Positions 22,494 to 37,600 of a stretch of 64,000 nucleotides of DNA are shown here, piece by piece. The position numbers were made by a program, and so were the translations under genes. How positions within the stretch are numbered: the first letter of the stretch is position 1; every line of letters begins with the position of its first letter. The notes under the pieces were generated by a model. It saw nothing but the letters and a program-made list of their open reading frames with translations, had not been told where the DNA came from and did not search any database. This DNA is from Pectinophora gossypiella. Taxonomy: Eukaryota > Arthropoda > Insecta > Lepidoptera > Gelechiidae. Location of the stretch: NCBI RefSeq assembly GCF_024362695.1, contig NC_065422.1, positions 13,019,534 to 13,083,533 of the forward strand. Reading direction: 5' to 3'.

Positions 22494-22626
22494 AGGCGCG
22501 CTCGGCGCGTGGAGTGCGTGGCGCGGCTGCGCAGGCGGCGGCAGCGCGGGCGCATCGCGGCAGCGCACCATGCTGGCTAGCATCAAGGGGTTTTGGAAGG
22601 TCTGCCGTTATGGAGACCTCTACATG
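22494..22626 (+). CDS. Transporter exon with 5' UTR and first coding bases
   Basis: A polypyrimidine tract ending in CAG at 22491-22493 precedes a very CpG-rich exon. Translation is proposed from ATG 22570 and encodes 19 residues beginning MLASIKGFWKV; the donor GTATGT starts at 22627. The 76 bases before the ATG contain no other ATG. The frame stays open back to the acceptor, so a longer N-terminus encoded upstream cannot be excluded. If the 16.4-16.7 kb exon is spliced here, an in-frame TAA at 16635 closes that possibility. Confidence 0.82.
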
Positions 22627-25600
22627 GTATGTTGTGGACATCCTTTATTTTTTTCGAAGAGTCGATGACCAATCTTAGTAAACTAGCCGGGTTGGTTGGT
22701 ACGAATTTCAGTACAACGTACCGTGGGGTTCGAATTTAGATACACCGAATGCTGTGTAAACGGCGCACTTATGGCTCGCGCAGCACGCGCCGCGATAGCG
22801 TGACCGTGCATACCCCAGTGGTGTCAGACTTATTATTGAACTGCCAAAAAGCCTCTGATGTGATCTGATTTGTAATTGCCTATGTGACTTGACGCGACGT
22901 TGCTGCGTCTATTGATCGTGTTATTTATCACTTCACGTAAATAGGGTATGTCATGCCGCGGAGACAAATTTGGCAGAATATATCTACATTTTGAACTTAC
23001 CTACATAATGCTTAAAGGAAGAATACGATAAAACAGGTTATTGACAGTACCTATGTTAGAAATTTCGAGGGATGTCCGTCATTTTTCCGCGTAGTGATGA
23101 GTTTAATGGATTTGAAAAAACGTTTTTTCCTTACAATGTTTAAAGGTTGTAATCTTATTTACACGTGTAGGTAAATCACGTCAAAAAAAATAATATAGAA
23201 TATTTCCGAAATAAAGATAACATGTACTCATCCTGAGTTTCCTCTTTTTTTTATTAAAATGGGTTTGCTCTTGACTTCGTTCATCCACGAGGAGAAGAAG
23301 AGATCGACGAATGAGCCTACCCAGAAAATGCCTATTCACCCGTGATTTAACTCTTTAACTTGTCGATGTAGCATTCTCTACAGATTATTACGTAGGTAGG
23401 CAGTTAGGCACCTAAGGCGCAGCGGCGAAGGCGGGATTTAGGGGGCGAAAGGCAAGAGGGAAACCACTGCCCTGTTTTTCCCTAAAAAAGTAGCATGGAG
23501 AATGCGACCCCGATAAGATCGAGGCTCTTAAATTAGTCATTTGACGAGGTACCTAATAGGTACTAATTATAAGTACGCCAGCGCAAATACTTAACTTAAC
23601 AAAATAGACGATTCAGATGCAAGCAGAAAAAGTAAAAACAAAGGCTTTAAGACCATTCACTCTGCAATAAACCGAGTTGAGTAAGAGTGTTATCAGGGAC
23701 TGTACAGAGAAATAGATAATTGTGTAGAGTGGCCCAAGTATACAAACACTCAAAGACGCAAACAAAGTAGATAACAGAAATCTAACCTTACTCATTTCTA
23801 GTTATCATAATAAATATATAAGTAATATTATCACGTAAAATAGATCTTAACCTGGAACCTGACAGAGGGCAGCAGTAACTAGTACTATTCAGAGGCGGAG
23901 GACAGGAGTCCTAGCATGGCTTTGTATTTGACTACTCTGGGCGCCATCCCACTTGCGTCAGACAGAGTAGTGCGGGGCGGAAGGCAAGAGGGGAAACCAC
24001 TGCCCTATTTGTCTCTAAAAAAGTAGCATGGAGAATGCTGTACCGAAAAGCAATATTGCAATTTCACATTTGCGCATATAAAAGTACTTACGCGCAACGC
24101 AAACAAATAATATGAAATAGCAGTTTTGCTTTTATAAATGAATTGCTTCGGACTTTTTAACCATTAAGAGTGATTAATTTTCTTTTAACTAACCAATGCT
24201 TTATCACAAAAATCTTTGAACGACAATATTGTTGTACGCGAGCAGTTACAATAATTGTAATCACGTGCTCAAACCTTTTGCATAACAATCTACAATCGCT
24301 CACGAACAATGAATTATATGTGATGTAATATAATTAAATTGAGAAGTAGCATACATTGTTATTTATTGCGCTTCCTTTTATAACAATAATATAATTTTTC
24401 ACTTTAATTCGGAAAAACTGAAGAAGCATTTAGCTGCAATTTGGGCTCAGGTTTGACGAGATTATGACAGAATATCAGATCTCTGTTCTATTTCTAACAT
24501 TTTGATCCGTCTTTTTTTCTCTTAATTACCAAAATAATCCGAGAAGTGGAATCCCCATGGCCTGATGGACAGACATATTCATTTAGTCTAGTTTAGGCAT
24601 CAGCTTTTCACTAATTATCATACCTATCTACTTAAACATGTTTTTGGAAAAATGTGTTTTTATATAACCAACTTGCTACTGCTACAAATTGTTCTTTAAA
24701 TTATAATATACGGGCAACAAAACTCGGGAGTTGAAGAAGAAAAAAATTGTTAACCAACACTCGTTGATTGCTTTTTAAATCCGACTTAAAACGTGTTTTG
24801 CCTAAATTCCTCCAATATAAAAAGTTTTTATTAATTGATCGAAAGAATAAGCTACAACTTTGTATATCTTCATCCTAAATACAGTTAATTTCCAGCCACA
24901 CAACAACAGCATTGAAGTCATCATCATCATCATCATCTAGCGTCATCCCGTTTCTCACGGGGTCCGGTTACCTAACCTAAAGATTTGACAGGTCCGGTTT
25001 TTTACAGAAGCGACTGCCTGTCTGACCTCCCAACCCGCGAAGGCTAAATCGGTTAGGTTAGGTCAGGTCACACACCTCTGAAACATATTTCTCGGGAATA
25101 TGGAAAGTGTCTTTTCTACACTGTATTATTTGTTTATATAGCCCAGTTCAGTACATAAGCAGAAGATGTTCATTCACAAGGTAAAACACAAAGTATATTT
25201 TTTTAAGTTTAATAAAATATATATTTAAGTAAACCACGCTTCAGGTTAATTGTGTTGCATACTATTCATAACGGGTTTTCCCTTGTACAACGAATTAAAC
25301 AATTGCTTTAGATAATTATCTTTATGTGATAATATAATTATGTATTGTTGTTATATAAAACGGAAGACGAGCTACTAAGTTGGATATGATATAACGATAA
25401 TACGACACGATTCATTTATAACAAACATCATAGAATGAAAAATTGAAGGGAAGAGCGGAAGGGGTAGACCTAGGAGAACATTTATGAAACAAATAAAAGA
25501 AAAGGTGCAGGTCGTGTCGTATCAGGAGCTGAAGGATTTGGCGGGAAGAAGAGAGGAATGGCGATTACTCCATCGACAAGAGCGCAGCTCTTAAATAAAG

Positions 25601-28600
25601 AGAGAGAGAGAGAGATAACGATAGTAACCCACACGTAGGAGAAGAAGAATGGTATGTCGCGATCCCAATAAATGTTTTGCCAATCATTTTCCAATGACTC
25701 AAATTAGCTTCAAAACGCTTAATAACAACCCTGACACCAGGGTTGATGAGGTTGCTAATTCACCTCACAACCCACACGATAGAAGAATTGGTATTATAAA
25801 AGAACTCATCATGATTCCACTCTCCACCAGAGAAGTATTAACAGGTCACTTAAAGCTAATGGTGACAATTTGGGAGACAATCGCAACCCTGACACCAGGG
25901 TTGCTAATTCACCTTACAACCCACACGATAGAAGAAGTAGTATTATAAAAGAACTCATCATGATTCCACTCTCCACCAGAGAAGTATTAACAGGTCACTT
26001 AAAGCTAATGGCGACAATTTGGGAGACAATCACCGTTTGTGACGCAACTTCCGGTCAAACGGCGGAGCATTGTAATGAGGCGTCCTCGACTTTGAACTTG
26101 ACTTGGTGTGCACTTACACAAATTACAGATCACGACTGACTAGCAATGACATCTGTGCAATGACTCGACATCTTGACTTGATCATTACATCTGAGGTTCG
26201 ATTCCCGGCCGGGTTAAAGTGTGTGAATTAAACGTCACTTTACAGTAAAAACCTCATAAGCACCTTTTTCAAAAATTACATTCTGATATAATCTTATTTT
26301 AAATTCGGGTAAAAATTGAGATTACAAATTTTTACCCGGCGCTTTGTGTTTTTTCAAAAAGGCGTTTGCGACGTTTTCACTATAACGGGACGATTTCAGA
26401 AGCTACCTTCAGTATTTGCCAGCATTTTATTCCTATAAAGTCGTGATTTCCAGATACAATAGTTAATTACTCATCACCACTAATTTAAGAGCCTCGCTCT
26501 TGTCGGTGTAGCATTCTCCATGCTACTTTTTAGGAAAAAATAGGGCAGTGGTATTGCCTTCCGCACCGCAGTACCGCAGTAGTTTATTACTAGGGATTGG
26601 ATTAATACAATAAAAAAAGGACTTCAAATATATAGCATATTTTAAGGTACCGCTGTTAAAATATATAAAGGCAGTTACAATCTTTGAACTTGAACTGTGC
26701 GCACGCGCCACTCAATGTCGACCGTAATGGCGGTTACACAACGGTTAACATTAGGTTACCTACTATTAATTATCTTAAAATACTTATTTGTTGTCGCGGG
26801 TTTATGTATGTGTGTGATGTAGAAAAAAAAGTAGTTCGAATTCATTAAACAGCCCACTGCTGGGCACAGGCCTCCCCTCAATCAACCGGAGGGAGGAGTA
26901 TGAAGCATACTCCACCACGCTGCTCCACTGCGGAGTGGTGGATATGGTTACTTAACACTACACACTATGGCAAAAAAAATGTGCCCCACATATGGGACAT
27001 GCACGTATGAGTTTCAAATTTTTTGCCTCATATATGGTTCATAATATACTAGGTACTTAAAATTTTGTGCGCCCCAAGGCAAACATGAAGAACCTATAAT
27101 GTGAACACTGTCATCTGTATTTACATTACTAATGTTTAAGCAAATAAATTATCTTTATCTTTTTATTTTTATCTTTACTAAGTAGTCTCTGCCTACCGCA
27201 ACAGGAAATAGGCGTGATATTATGTATATGTGGGTCGTTCTTCTTTTTTATCGACAATGATCTGTCCTTCGCTCTGCTATGTCTCTGCTGTTTTAGAATT
27301 TTATTTAATCTTTCCATTGCCCAAAAATATAGTTATCTTATTATACTTAAAATACTAGTGAAATACTAATCGGTTCCTCGATTAGTGATTAACGTAGTTT
27401 GATTGTTTTTCACAAAATTCTGTGACAGAGTGGTAAATCGAAATGCTGTCTCCGATGAAAAGGGCCACTCTGTCACAATATATTTTGCAATGCGCCTGCA
27501 AGGAACAGTATATTACCAAGATAAAGAGAAACACTAAATACTCCTCTACAGACACATCTCTATATGATGTTTTTTTAAATATTTATTGCCGTTATAATGA
27601 AAGATGTTAAATCCGATATAACGAGAAAATGACTTCTTATTGTCGATAAAAAAGAAGAATGACCCATGTACGTTAGATAATAATTTAATGTAACTTAAAA
27701 CCTTTGTATTGCTTCTTCGTAAATAAATACCACTACTTTAATAACCTACCTACACAGCTGATATAATAATTATCTATCTATTACAAAGTTCTATAGAAAT
27801 TCTTGCCCACGTTAATGTAAACAAACATATTATAATTACTATATATGACATATGTATGAATTGATACATATCACTAGTATGCATTGTAGACATTTATTGG
27901 GTTTTTTTTGACGTGACTTATTGTAGATTTGCCGCAGATGGCATTAACTACTTGGCCGGACAAATGGGGAGCGCTGAAGGCTCTCACCCGGTGCAACGTT
28001 TAAGACAACAGGCCTGAGGGTGCCCAGTTGGGCGCGAACCTCGGCTCAGGGCGTGGTTTGAGAGGAAAAATATTTGAAAGAGTACGGATCATCTTACTTC
28101 CGAACAGTCGGGTCAGCCTGCAATGTCCTAACCAAACCAGGGCTCACAAAGTGATTTTTGTGGTATGTCCCCACCGGGATTAGAACCTGGGACCTACGGA
28201 TCGTGAGCCCAACGCTCAACCACTAGACGGAGGCCGTTACATACATACCATTGAGTGAAGGTTTCTGAACAGCTGATAGGCAACATATTGTGGTATGTGG
28301 TATGATATTACGAGATGTAGGTAAACAATAGGGTTACGTACATGTATTGTTAACAACACGTGTAATGTAATAACATTTTTCATACAGTATTTAATTGTAG
28401 ATAATAAGGTGGGTTTCTATGGATATTTGTTTAGAAATAAATTAAGTTTACGTAATATTTACTTGTACAAAAACCCTTACATTATCCCTTTCACAGGGTC
28501 CGCTTACCTAAACTGAAGAATTGACAGGTCCGGTTTTTACAGAAGCAACTGCCTATCTGACCTTCCAACCCGCGAAGTGAAAACCAGCCCAATACAGGTT

Positions 28601-31600
28601 AGGTCACATACCTCCGAAAATGCATTTCTCGGGAATGTGGGTTTCCTCATGATGTTTTCCTTCACCGCTGAACACGTGATAATCATTCATCTATTTAACA
28701 AAAATATTTAGTGGCAGAAAAAATATAAACTTTACCTAAAATAATTAAAGAATTAATAATTAAATTATGTATTTATTATGTATTTATTATGTAATTTTTA
28801 TACAATAAATAAATCTATCATCTATCAAAAGAAAGGAAAACATGAAACCGTAGGACTAGGGCCCTGTGCTGGGAGGTTTTCTGGCCACGTCTTTCCCTCA
28901 GCGTTACAGATTCCGATGTGGTAGTAGTTTTACAGCTAGTTACATAATATGTAATTTAATTATGTTTGACGTTCAAAAAGCGCTAACTTTGTAAGCCAAT
29001 TTTGAAAAATAAATATTTTTTTTTTCTATTTCAAAACCTAAAAATAAAAACAATAACATTACTTATGTACTTAATAACTTTACTTAACGACTTGAACGTA
29101 CTCCGTATTTGAAAAAGAAATCCAAAATTTGACAATGAACCGCATCGGTTACAGTAAACCTTGTACAAGTTCAAAGTATCGAGGTCAGAAGTCACTTCAT
29201 GACACACTTAAGGAAAAAAATTGCAGGAAACAATACAAAGTGATAAGTTTCTAGACAACTATACCACGAAAGTTGCCACAAGGTGATTCCTGTTTACCTA
29301 CATGTCACCCGAGAATTCGAGAGTAACGGAAGTATATCGTGGCTGGCGACATTTTGATTCCGGAATTATCTACTTAAATCTTGTTGTTTTAAAGAAATTA
29401 TAATGATTCAATTACTTTCATTTCATTATGATTTAAATCGCTGATAATTGGGTAGTTTCCTAGGCCAAAGATAAATTACGAAATTCTGATTACTAAATAA
29501 AGACAAATCTAAAGGTGACAAAATGTTATCTTTTCTATTTAACGTATTTATGAATTTTAATAAAGAAAAATTTAATAATAAGTGCGACATTTTATTACGC
29601 ATTTCTATGACGTCACAGGTCGCTTTGTCATACTAATTCCATAGTAGTTACGTGTTTTAACGTTTAGTAAAAAGTATTTGATTTGGCTAGCTGGAAGATA
29701 CCTTATTGTGTCTCATTAACAGGAAACATCCGTGTATCACATACACATAGACAGACAGACAGACATATCAAACACACATACTAGACATACACATTCAAAT
29801 TATAATAATGAACATAATTATTATTCATTCTATTTAGACATATCTCATTCAGAGCGTCTTATTGAGTTGATATTTTTATTCTTTTACGACTTTCTCGAAA
29901 TACGCGGGGTTCAGCCGGAATTCGGGTTTTTAAGTACGATTTTGGGTACCGCCTGTTACATTGTTTCACCCAATTTCGATTTTTCGACAAACCTTTTTAG
30001 GTTATTTTCCTTCTAAACTACATCGAATTTGAATTTAAAACTAATTGGGTATTTGTTTACAGATACTAATAAAACCACTAACACGTATATAGTATCTGTT
30101 GAGGAGGGGAGGGGTGGGGGAACAGGTGTCACATATAAAAATAACAATGTGTAGACAAACAGCAATTTAAAACATTTGCTGGAAAAGTACTTGAAATTCT
30201 ATAGTAATTAATATGAAAAGGCGTGAAAAATCTTTCATAATCGATAGCAATGCATGCCTTTTGTTCTTGTTTGTTAAATCCCGTATTGTGCAACGATAAA
30301 CAATCAACTTTATAGGTGTACTTCATACCATTGTATAGTAGGATACGGGATCAATGTCGATGAGATTTTCATCGTGTTTACATAAATACAGGTCGGCGAT
30401 ACGCGACCGGCCTTACCATGACTTATGACTATATTACCATGACTCATGGTATATTACTTATACCATGAATTATGTACTCTGTAGCTAAATATAAAGTTTG
30501 TTTGCCATAGCTGGGAAGCCGCGAACTTGAAAATGAGCCAAGAATTTCGTTGGCCCATTTGATACAAGGAGAAAGATCCAAAATGTAAACAATCGTTAGC
30601 AACGAAAGATTATACACATTTACTGTAATCAAACCTACTTCCCAAAGGAGTAGACGTAGAATATACGAGTAAGATCACAATCTTGGCCATATTTTAACAA
30701 AACTATTGGTAGTTTTCACTAACACAGTTTGGCTCATTGGCTCATTTTGACCATTAAGACGGCGATACCGCTCACCGCCTATCACGTTGGTCTAACAGAA
30801 AGCTCGGTGAGGTGTGGGTACTTAGCTCAAATTGCGATGGATGTATCTCTGACTACCCTAATTGGGATATAGTCGTGAGCTTAAGTTATGTTATGCTCAC
30901 TTAGCTTAATTAAGCTTAAGAATACACAAGTGAAACTTTACATTGCAAAAAGTACCAGGATCACATAAGTGGTCGGAAGTGCGTGAGATAAGATAACGGC
31001 GAGCGAAGGCAGTGTCCGCACGGTCAAGGCCCTATACTGTACAGTGCCAGCGAGCGAGCGGTTTATATCCTTCCGACTCATAACACCCTGGTACTTTTTG
31101 CGAAATCTGTAGTGTGCGTACAGTGACTTTTTAATTTATATTTTATTTTTCAATCTCTTCTTTAATTACTGAAGTAGAATTATCATTTTATGCGTGGTAA
31201 CACTAAATAAAAAAAAGATAAATAAAGCACGAAAAAAAAATCTAATCAAACAAAGGGCATACTCGTTTCTTTAAAATATTTCATTTTATAGAAGCAACAC
31301 GGTTTTAATCGTATTTCATTATTGAGTGGAAATGTAATAGATATTTGATATAAAGACAATGACATAAAGGTTTGATAAGCTAAGGGGAACTAACGCACGA
31401 CCTTCCGTTCACTGCGGATAACGTGTAAACATGTGATGTAGAGCGCATGGAAATGGCTAGGGTCACATAATAAATAATAGGAAAATCATGTATCGAGAAA
31501 ATAGCAGTATATAGCTGCAATACCTTCAACTATACGGGTTTAAATGGAAGATTTAGAAGAGTAAGGCCTAGGCGTATATAAGCTACGCTTGTTACTTGTT

Positions 31601-34600
31601 GCCGGGACTAGGACAGAGACTAATAGTAAAATTAGACATACATACATACATAAACTCACACCTATTTCCTACCGGGGTAAGCAGACTATAGAATTCCATT
31701 TGCTTCGATCCAGATACACTTCTCTTGCTTCCTCCACATTCATCAATCGCTTCATACACGCACGCCGCCGGTTCAGAGTAGATCGTACTAAACCTTTTCT
31801 AAGGACATCTACGATTTGGTCAATATACGTCCTTCTAGGTCTTTCTCTGCTAGCCCTACCATCAACCTTCGTTTTAATAAAATTAGAAGAGGTACTTTTT
31901 TATAATAATTAACATTTCTAAACTTTCAATTACGTTGCCAGTGAAAAACAAAACGAACGACATTCAAATTTAAAATAAGCACCTTTTATTGCCTGTAGTT
32001 TTTTTAGCAACAACTTTCTAGACACTTCCAGTAAACATAACTCAAGGTAAGGACTCATACGTTCATTATATTAAGAGGGACAATGTTCTCAATAGTCAGT
32101 GTAATGTCTGAAGAGATAGATCACATACGCCACCACACCACTGGGATGCAAACACATAAACTCACAGACACATATCTAGACTCTATCGGGGCTAATTTGA
32201 CTGTAAGTATCATTTTCTTTCTTACATACGTAGTCGCGCTTGTGTTCCTAATAGGGTGGGCAGAGCCACATGTCATAAAACAACAGCAGACAGACATGAT
32301 TGATCGAATGGTGGCAAGATTTTCATACACTTTTCCTTCATGCTTATTTTCTATGACAGTAACGTATTTGCTGCCCTTATTTTTTTACATACACAAACTC
32401 AAGCTTATTTCCCACCGGGGTAAGCAGAGACTATGGAATTCCATTTGCTTCGATCCTGACACACTTGTATTGCTTCCTCCATGTTCATCAAACGTTTCAT
32501 TTAGAATCATCACTTAGAATTTACTTTGTAAAGTGAAATAAAAATATTTTCATTTTCATTTTTTTTTTCATTTACCCACGCCGGTTCAGAGTAGATCGTA
32601 CTGAACCTTTTCTAAGGCAATCTCCAATTTGGTCAATGTACGTCCTTCTATGTCTTCCTCTGCCAGCCTTACCATGAACCTTCGCTTTATATACCGCTTT
32701 CATAATCCAATCATCCTTCAACTGCTCAACGTGTCCAAACCAACTTAACATTCCCTTCTCAATCTTAGTTACTATAGCGTCTTTTACACCACATCTCTCT
32801 TATCATACTGTTGTTTTTTTTATAAAAAAAGGAAGATGGCGCTTTCCGAGTTAATGTAGTATAACAATCTTTAAATACCGTTTATCATTCTGACAGAGGG
32901 CAGCAGTAACTGTCAGTAGTATTCAGAGGCGGAGGACGGGAGTCCTAGTATGGCTTTGTAATAGATTACTCTGGGCGCCATCCCACTTGCGTCAGACAGA
33001 GTACTGCGGGGCGGAAGGCAAGAGGGAAACCACTGCCCAATTTTTTCCCTAAAAAGTAGCATGGAAAATGCTGCACCGACAAGAGCGTGGCTCGATGATG
33101 ATAATGATGATCATCCTAAGCACGTCGAAAAAGTCAATTAACATCACGTTATGTTTCACGTGACTATGAACGAGGTATATACGTACCTACTGTTATTTAT
33201 CCTGTGCTGTAGGCTTTGGTACTTTGGTACTTTGTCACCAATCTGTCTATCATATTATAACATGCTGGGAAAGACAAACTAAGTACATTTCAGTAAATTA
33301 TTGAAAATTAATATCTTTCTCTTGTCGCACGAGCATATAATAAGGAATAATACTACAACTCTCCGCTCCCCACCAGCGTCTGAGCTAGGTTTAGCTCACC
33401 CCCTTTCGAACATAGTTTAGACTTGAATCGTATGGTGTCAGACGTCACACACACAGATACGCGTGGACGATAATGGCCCCGATTCCTACAGACACCTTCT
33501 AATTTTACTTTAAGTTATATCTGTCATTTTCTTATCCGCCAAAAAGGAAAGGGACGGATGATTGACATTGGCACGGTTAACATGCGCAATGTGATAAAAT
33601 TATCGATCGATTCAATAAATTTAGTCGAAATCGATAAGTATCTTTATTTTCCTAACATGCGTGACACGTGATTTTGTTCGTATTTTGACAGAACGACATG
33701 GGTACACAATTACACATATTAGCAATCGACAAAACGACATAATTATATCGTCAGGATCGATAAAATGACCGTGATAAAATTTTATTATTGCGCAAGTTAG
33801 CCCTACTGGTATTCTTGTATCATGATTAGAACCATCAGATAAGACAGTTGGTAATGCTCATACATCATTTCTGATACTATCTAATGGGTACAGAGAACCA
33901 GTTCAAAGAGTCATATAACTCAACACTGACACGCGTTGTCATAACAAGCAGAGACAGGAAACGTTTTACAATGTAAACTATCAACTAAACGTGCGAAATT
34001 ATCATCATTTTCGCACGCAATTTTTTTAGTACGTTAGTATTCCGCCATAAAAACGCTACCTAATAACCTGGCAGTAGGTAATCACATTCATTTTTTTTTT
34101 TAAAAAGGAGGGGGGTGAGTTAAACCAAGCTCGCTCGCTCCAACCTCGTATCGGTAAAGAATGTCCCTTCTACGTAGTATTTTTTATTCTATATTGTATT
34201 GATTCTATAGAATTTGATGATAGTAATTGGCTATCAAATATAAAACGTATTTTTTTTTCCGTCACTTATTGTACTTATGTTGGCCTAAGTTGCACCATTC
34301 TGGGGCCTAAACCACTGGATTCGACTTTAGGAGTTTGAAATCATGTTGGGATCAAATTATATGTATGTAAGTATATAGCCAGTTACTGGCAATAGGCTTG
34401 CCCCTTATTAACACTTTCAAGTACAGAACGTCTACGGATGTTCCGATTCCAAGGTGTCATACTACCTATTATGAACCATTAACGATACATGATCGCTGTC
34501 CGTGAAAGGGTTAAACATAGCTGATAAGGAGTGGGTATAATACATACTACACACCTCTGCCTACCCTTATGGGGATACAGGCGTGATGCTAAGTTGTGTT

Positions 34601-37600
34601 ATGCCTCAAGTGGCTTTAACTACTTGGCTGGACAAATGGGGAGCGACTAATTTGTATATACGGAACACAACTGGCGCTCAGCCCTTTTCACACTTAGTAA
34701 CTTCACTTCTGCCGAGTCATCCACCACGTGCTACACCACGCTACTAGCTCTATTATAATAATGTCAACACGCTGTCGTGGTGACGTGGTCACCATCACAC
34801 CATCATACCATCATCTCACCATTCGCACCATCCATTATAAGGTGACCACTCGTTTCATTACGTTCCGGTGTTTGACTCTCAAATCATGTTCAATTGTCTA
34901 TACGTATGTCATTTGGCACGAGTATTTCACTAATCCGTTATCAGATTTACGGATTACTGGAACGCTTCCCATTTATATGGCCAAGTATTGTAAGTTATTT
35001 CTTGCAAATGTACAGTAAAGCACGTCAAAAGGTATATTTAATATAATGATGACCATAAGTACATTCACGTTTATAATCCCTGGGGGGTTAAAATGGCCAC
35101 ATCGAAGCAATTCATCTATGAAAGCAATAATGCAATTTGACATTTGCGCATATAAAAGTAAGTGCGCAATGCAAACAAATGTCAAATAGCAATATTGCTT
35201 TCTTAGATGAATTGCTTCGATGTGGCGATTTTAACCCCCCTGTTGGTCTGGGCGGAGCCATAATGAGCGACTTTCCATTCACGTTCACAAAAAAAAAAAT
35301 GATAGATGGCGCTGTTCAGATTTAACGTGATAATTACCTATTTTCTCACAGTTTTATGTTTACGCGGTTATTATCATAATTAAAACACATAATAACGGGT
35401 TCTTACTGCGTTTAAAGTAGGGATATGAGACTCCCGGGAGAACCCGTTGTTATGTGTTTAAATTATTTTCTCACTGCTCAAAAGTATATAATTATTATGC
35501 AAAAATACAAAATAATGGCAGAATCATCGCACCTTTTTCCTTTAAATGAAAACCGCTTAATGCTCCTTCGCGCCAAAAAGCTGTCGGACGGCGCGACCGT
35601 CGCACGATTTGTTTTTTTTTACAAATACGGTCGGATTTACGCAATTGCTAACATGTGTGTACTTCGGCAAACGTCCAACCCGTCACGCTGTCTCCATCGA
35701 CGAAAGAAAAACAATGGAAAAAGAAAGGTCTTTGCCCAGCAGTGGGATCTTGTAAGCTACGGTTAAAATAGCCACATCGAAGCAATTCATCTAAGAAAGC
35801 AATTTTGCTATTTGACATTTGTTTGCAATGCGCACTTACTTTTATATGCGCAAATGTCAAATTGCATTATTGCTTTCATAGATGAATTGCTTCGATGTGG
35901 CCATTTTAATGCCCTACATTAAATCGTCTGGTGAATGATAATATTTCACTTGAATTATTTTGACTTGAATTGTTTTATTTAGATAGTACATAACACAAAT
36001 CGCAGTGAAACAAAACAAACCCACTTAGACTTGCCATTATCTTCTCTTACCAATTGCAATCACACAGTTATATTACACAAGTGTAATTTGTAAGATAACA
36101 CGGCAAGTGTAACATTAATTACATTAATGGCTCTCACTAATACTATAGTGTTGCCATGAATTACTTGACACGTGTCTGTGGACAGTTTCCTTAAGCTAAA
36201 CATGTTTCTGGTTGTTTTTAAACGTAGAAGCATAACAATCGTCGGTTTCAAGTTTTCAGTCTTCTTATCGTGTGGGTTATCAGGTGGATTACCAACCTCA
36301 TCAACCCTGGTGTCAGGGTTATTATTGAGCCGCTAAAGCCCCCTGACACGGCTCATGTAACGATTACATACTTACATCAGTAAGTTAACGTGTCTTCCGA
36401 AGCACGGATCGTCTTACTGTCGGACAATCAGGTGATCAGATGAACCAAACTAGGCATAATAAAGTGATTTCTGTGATATGTCCCCGCTGGGATTCGAACC
36501 CAGGACCTCCGGATCGTGAGACCAACGCTCAATCACTGGACCATGGAGGCCTTTGAAGTTTTCAGTAATAATTATCTTTACAAGTAAGCACTAATACATC
36601 GTCTTGATCTGCACATTTTTTTATGACAATTATTTTGATAACGCCATGAGGTCTCCGATTATTATTTCTCTTATCAAAGTCTTCTTTCTTTCTTTCTATG
36701 AGAGTAAGACATCGAATAATTATACTTAGCAGATTTTTTTTTAGTAAATTATGTTCGGCTTTTAGTGTGGACTTTAGTTGTAGAAGATGGTAAAATACAC
36801 TTTTGCGGGAGGCGTCGGCCATTCATTTCGGTACAATATTGCCATGTAAAAAATATTATTAATTGTAAATGTTTATACTTGTGTTGCCAGCAACAGATTA
36901 TGTTTTTGAATTTATGTACTAATAGATGTACGTAGATTTATGAACGATTCTACACGTGTCTCCTTTGTCGATTCTAAGTATATGCAAGTAGATAATTACA
37001 GTGATTATTGATCTTAAAGAGAAAATAATGACTTTCCGTTTATCGGTCTTCCTCGTCGCTATTCTCAAAGCTATTTGTTTATTTATTTATTTCATGGAAA
37101 ACCAACAAACAAGAATTCAAACTCATAATAACCTACCTTCGCACATAAAAAAATGTAATTTCTTTAACGCTTTTAAAAGAAAATTAGCACGCCACATTTT
37201 GGAAAGGTAGTTTAAACCCGTTTGATATTTAAATTAATAGTAAGAAAGTGACAGTGAGTGAAATTATTTTTGGTCTACTACGATTAATGTGAACGATGTA
37301 ATTATTTAATATTTTTTTTCTCTTTTTATTATCTTAAGTGAGAATAAATAATCTTTAAACCTAAACTCATAAAGTCGACATCAACCTGTCAGAGGTTTAG
37401 AGCCCGGATAAAATCCCGTGACAATTTGATGTTAAAATCGCTAACACTATTAGTGAACTTTAACTATGATTCTTTTAAATAATACTGTTCACATCCTCCG
37501 TGTCTACCCTGTAAGTAATATAATTAGTCAGAATAATGTACCAGGCTGTCATAACTTGCAGGTGTTGGCGGCATTGGCCGCGCAGTCGATCAACATATCG

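Larger units (their letters stand above)
22627..37561 (+). other. Transporter intron 1 (14.9 kb)
   Basis: GT at 22627 and AG at 37560-37561. Filled with the mobile elements listed separately. 22735-22810 is unusually GC-rich (CGCGCAGCACGCGCCGCG) but shows no open exon. Confidence 0.8.

Noticed and set aside
22365..22580. 71-residue open frame over the first transporter exon
   Set aside because: It runs through the intron's pyrimidine tract and is in a different frame from the transporter.
32083..32517. 144-residue open frame as a membrane protein
   Set aside because: It crosses unrelated repeats and ends in antisense LINE sequence. No splice or family support.
35425..35766. 113-residue open frame
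   Set aside because: It starts in a Penelope-like remnant and shows no recognisable family or codon bias.
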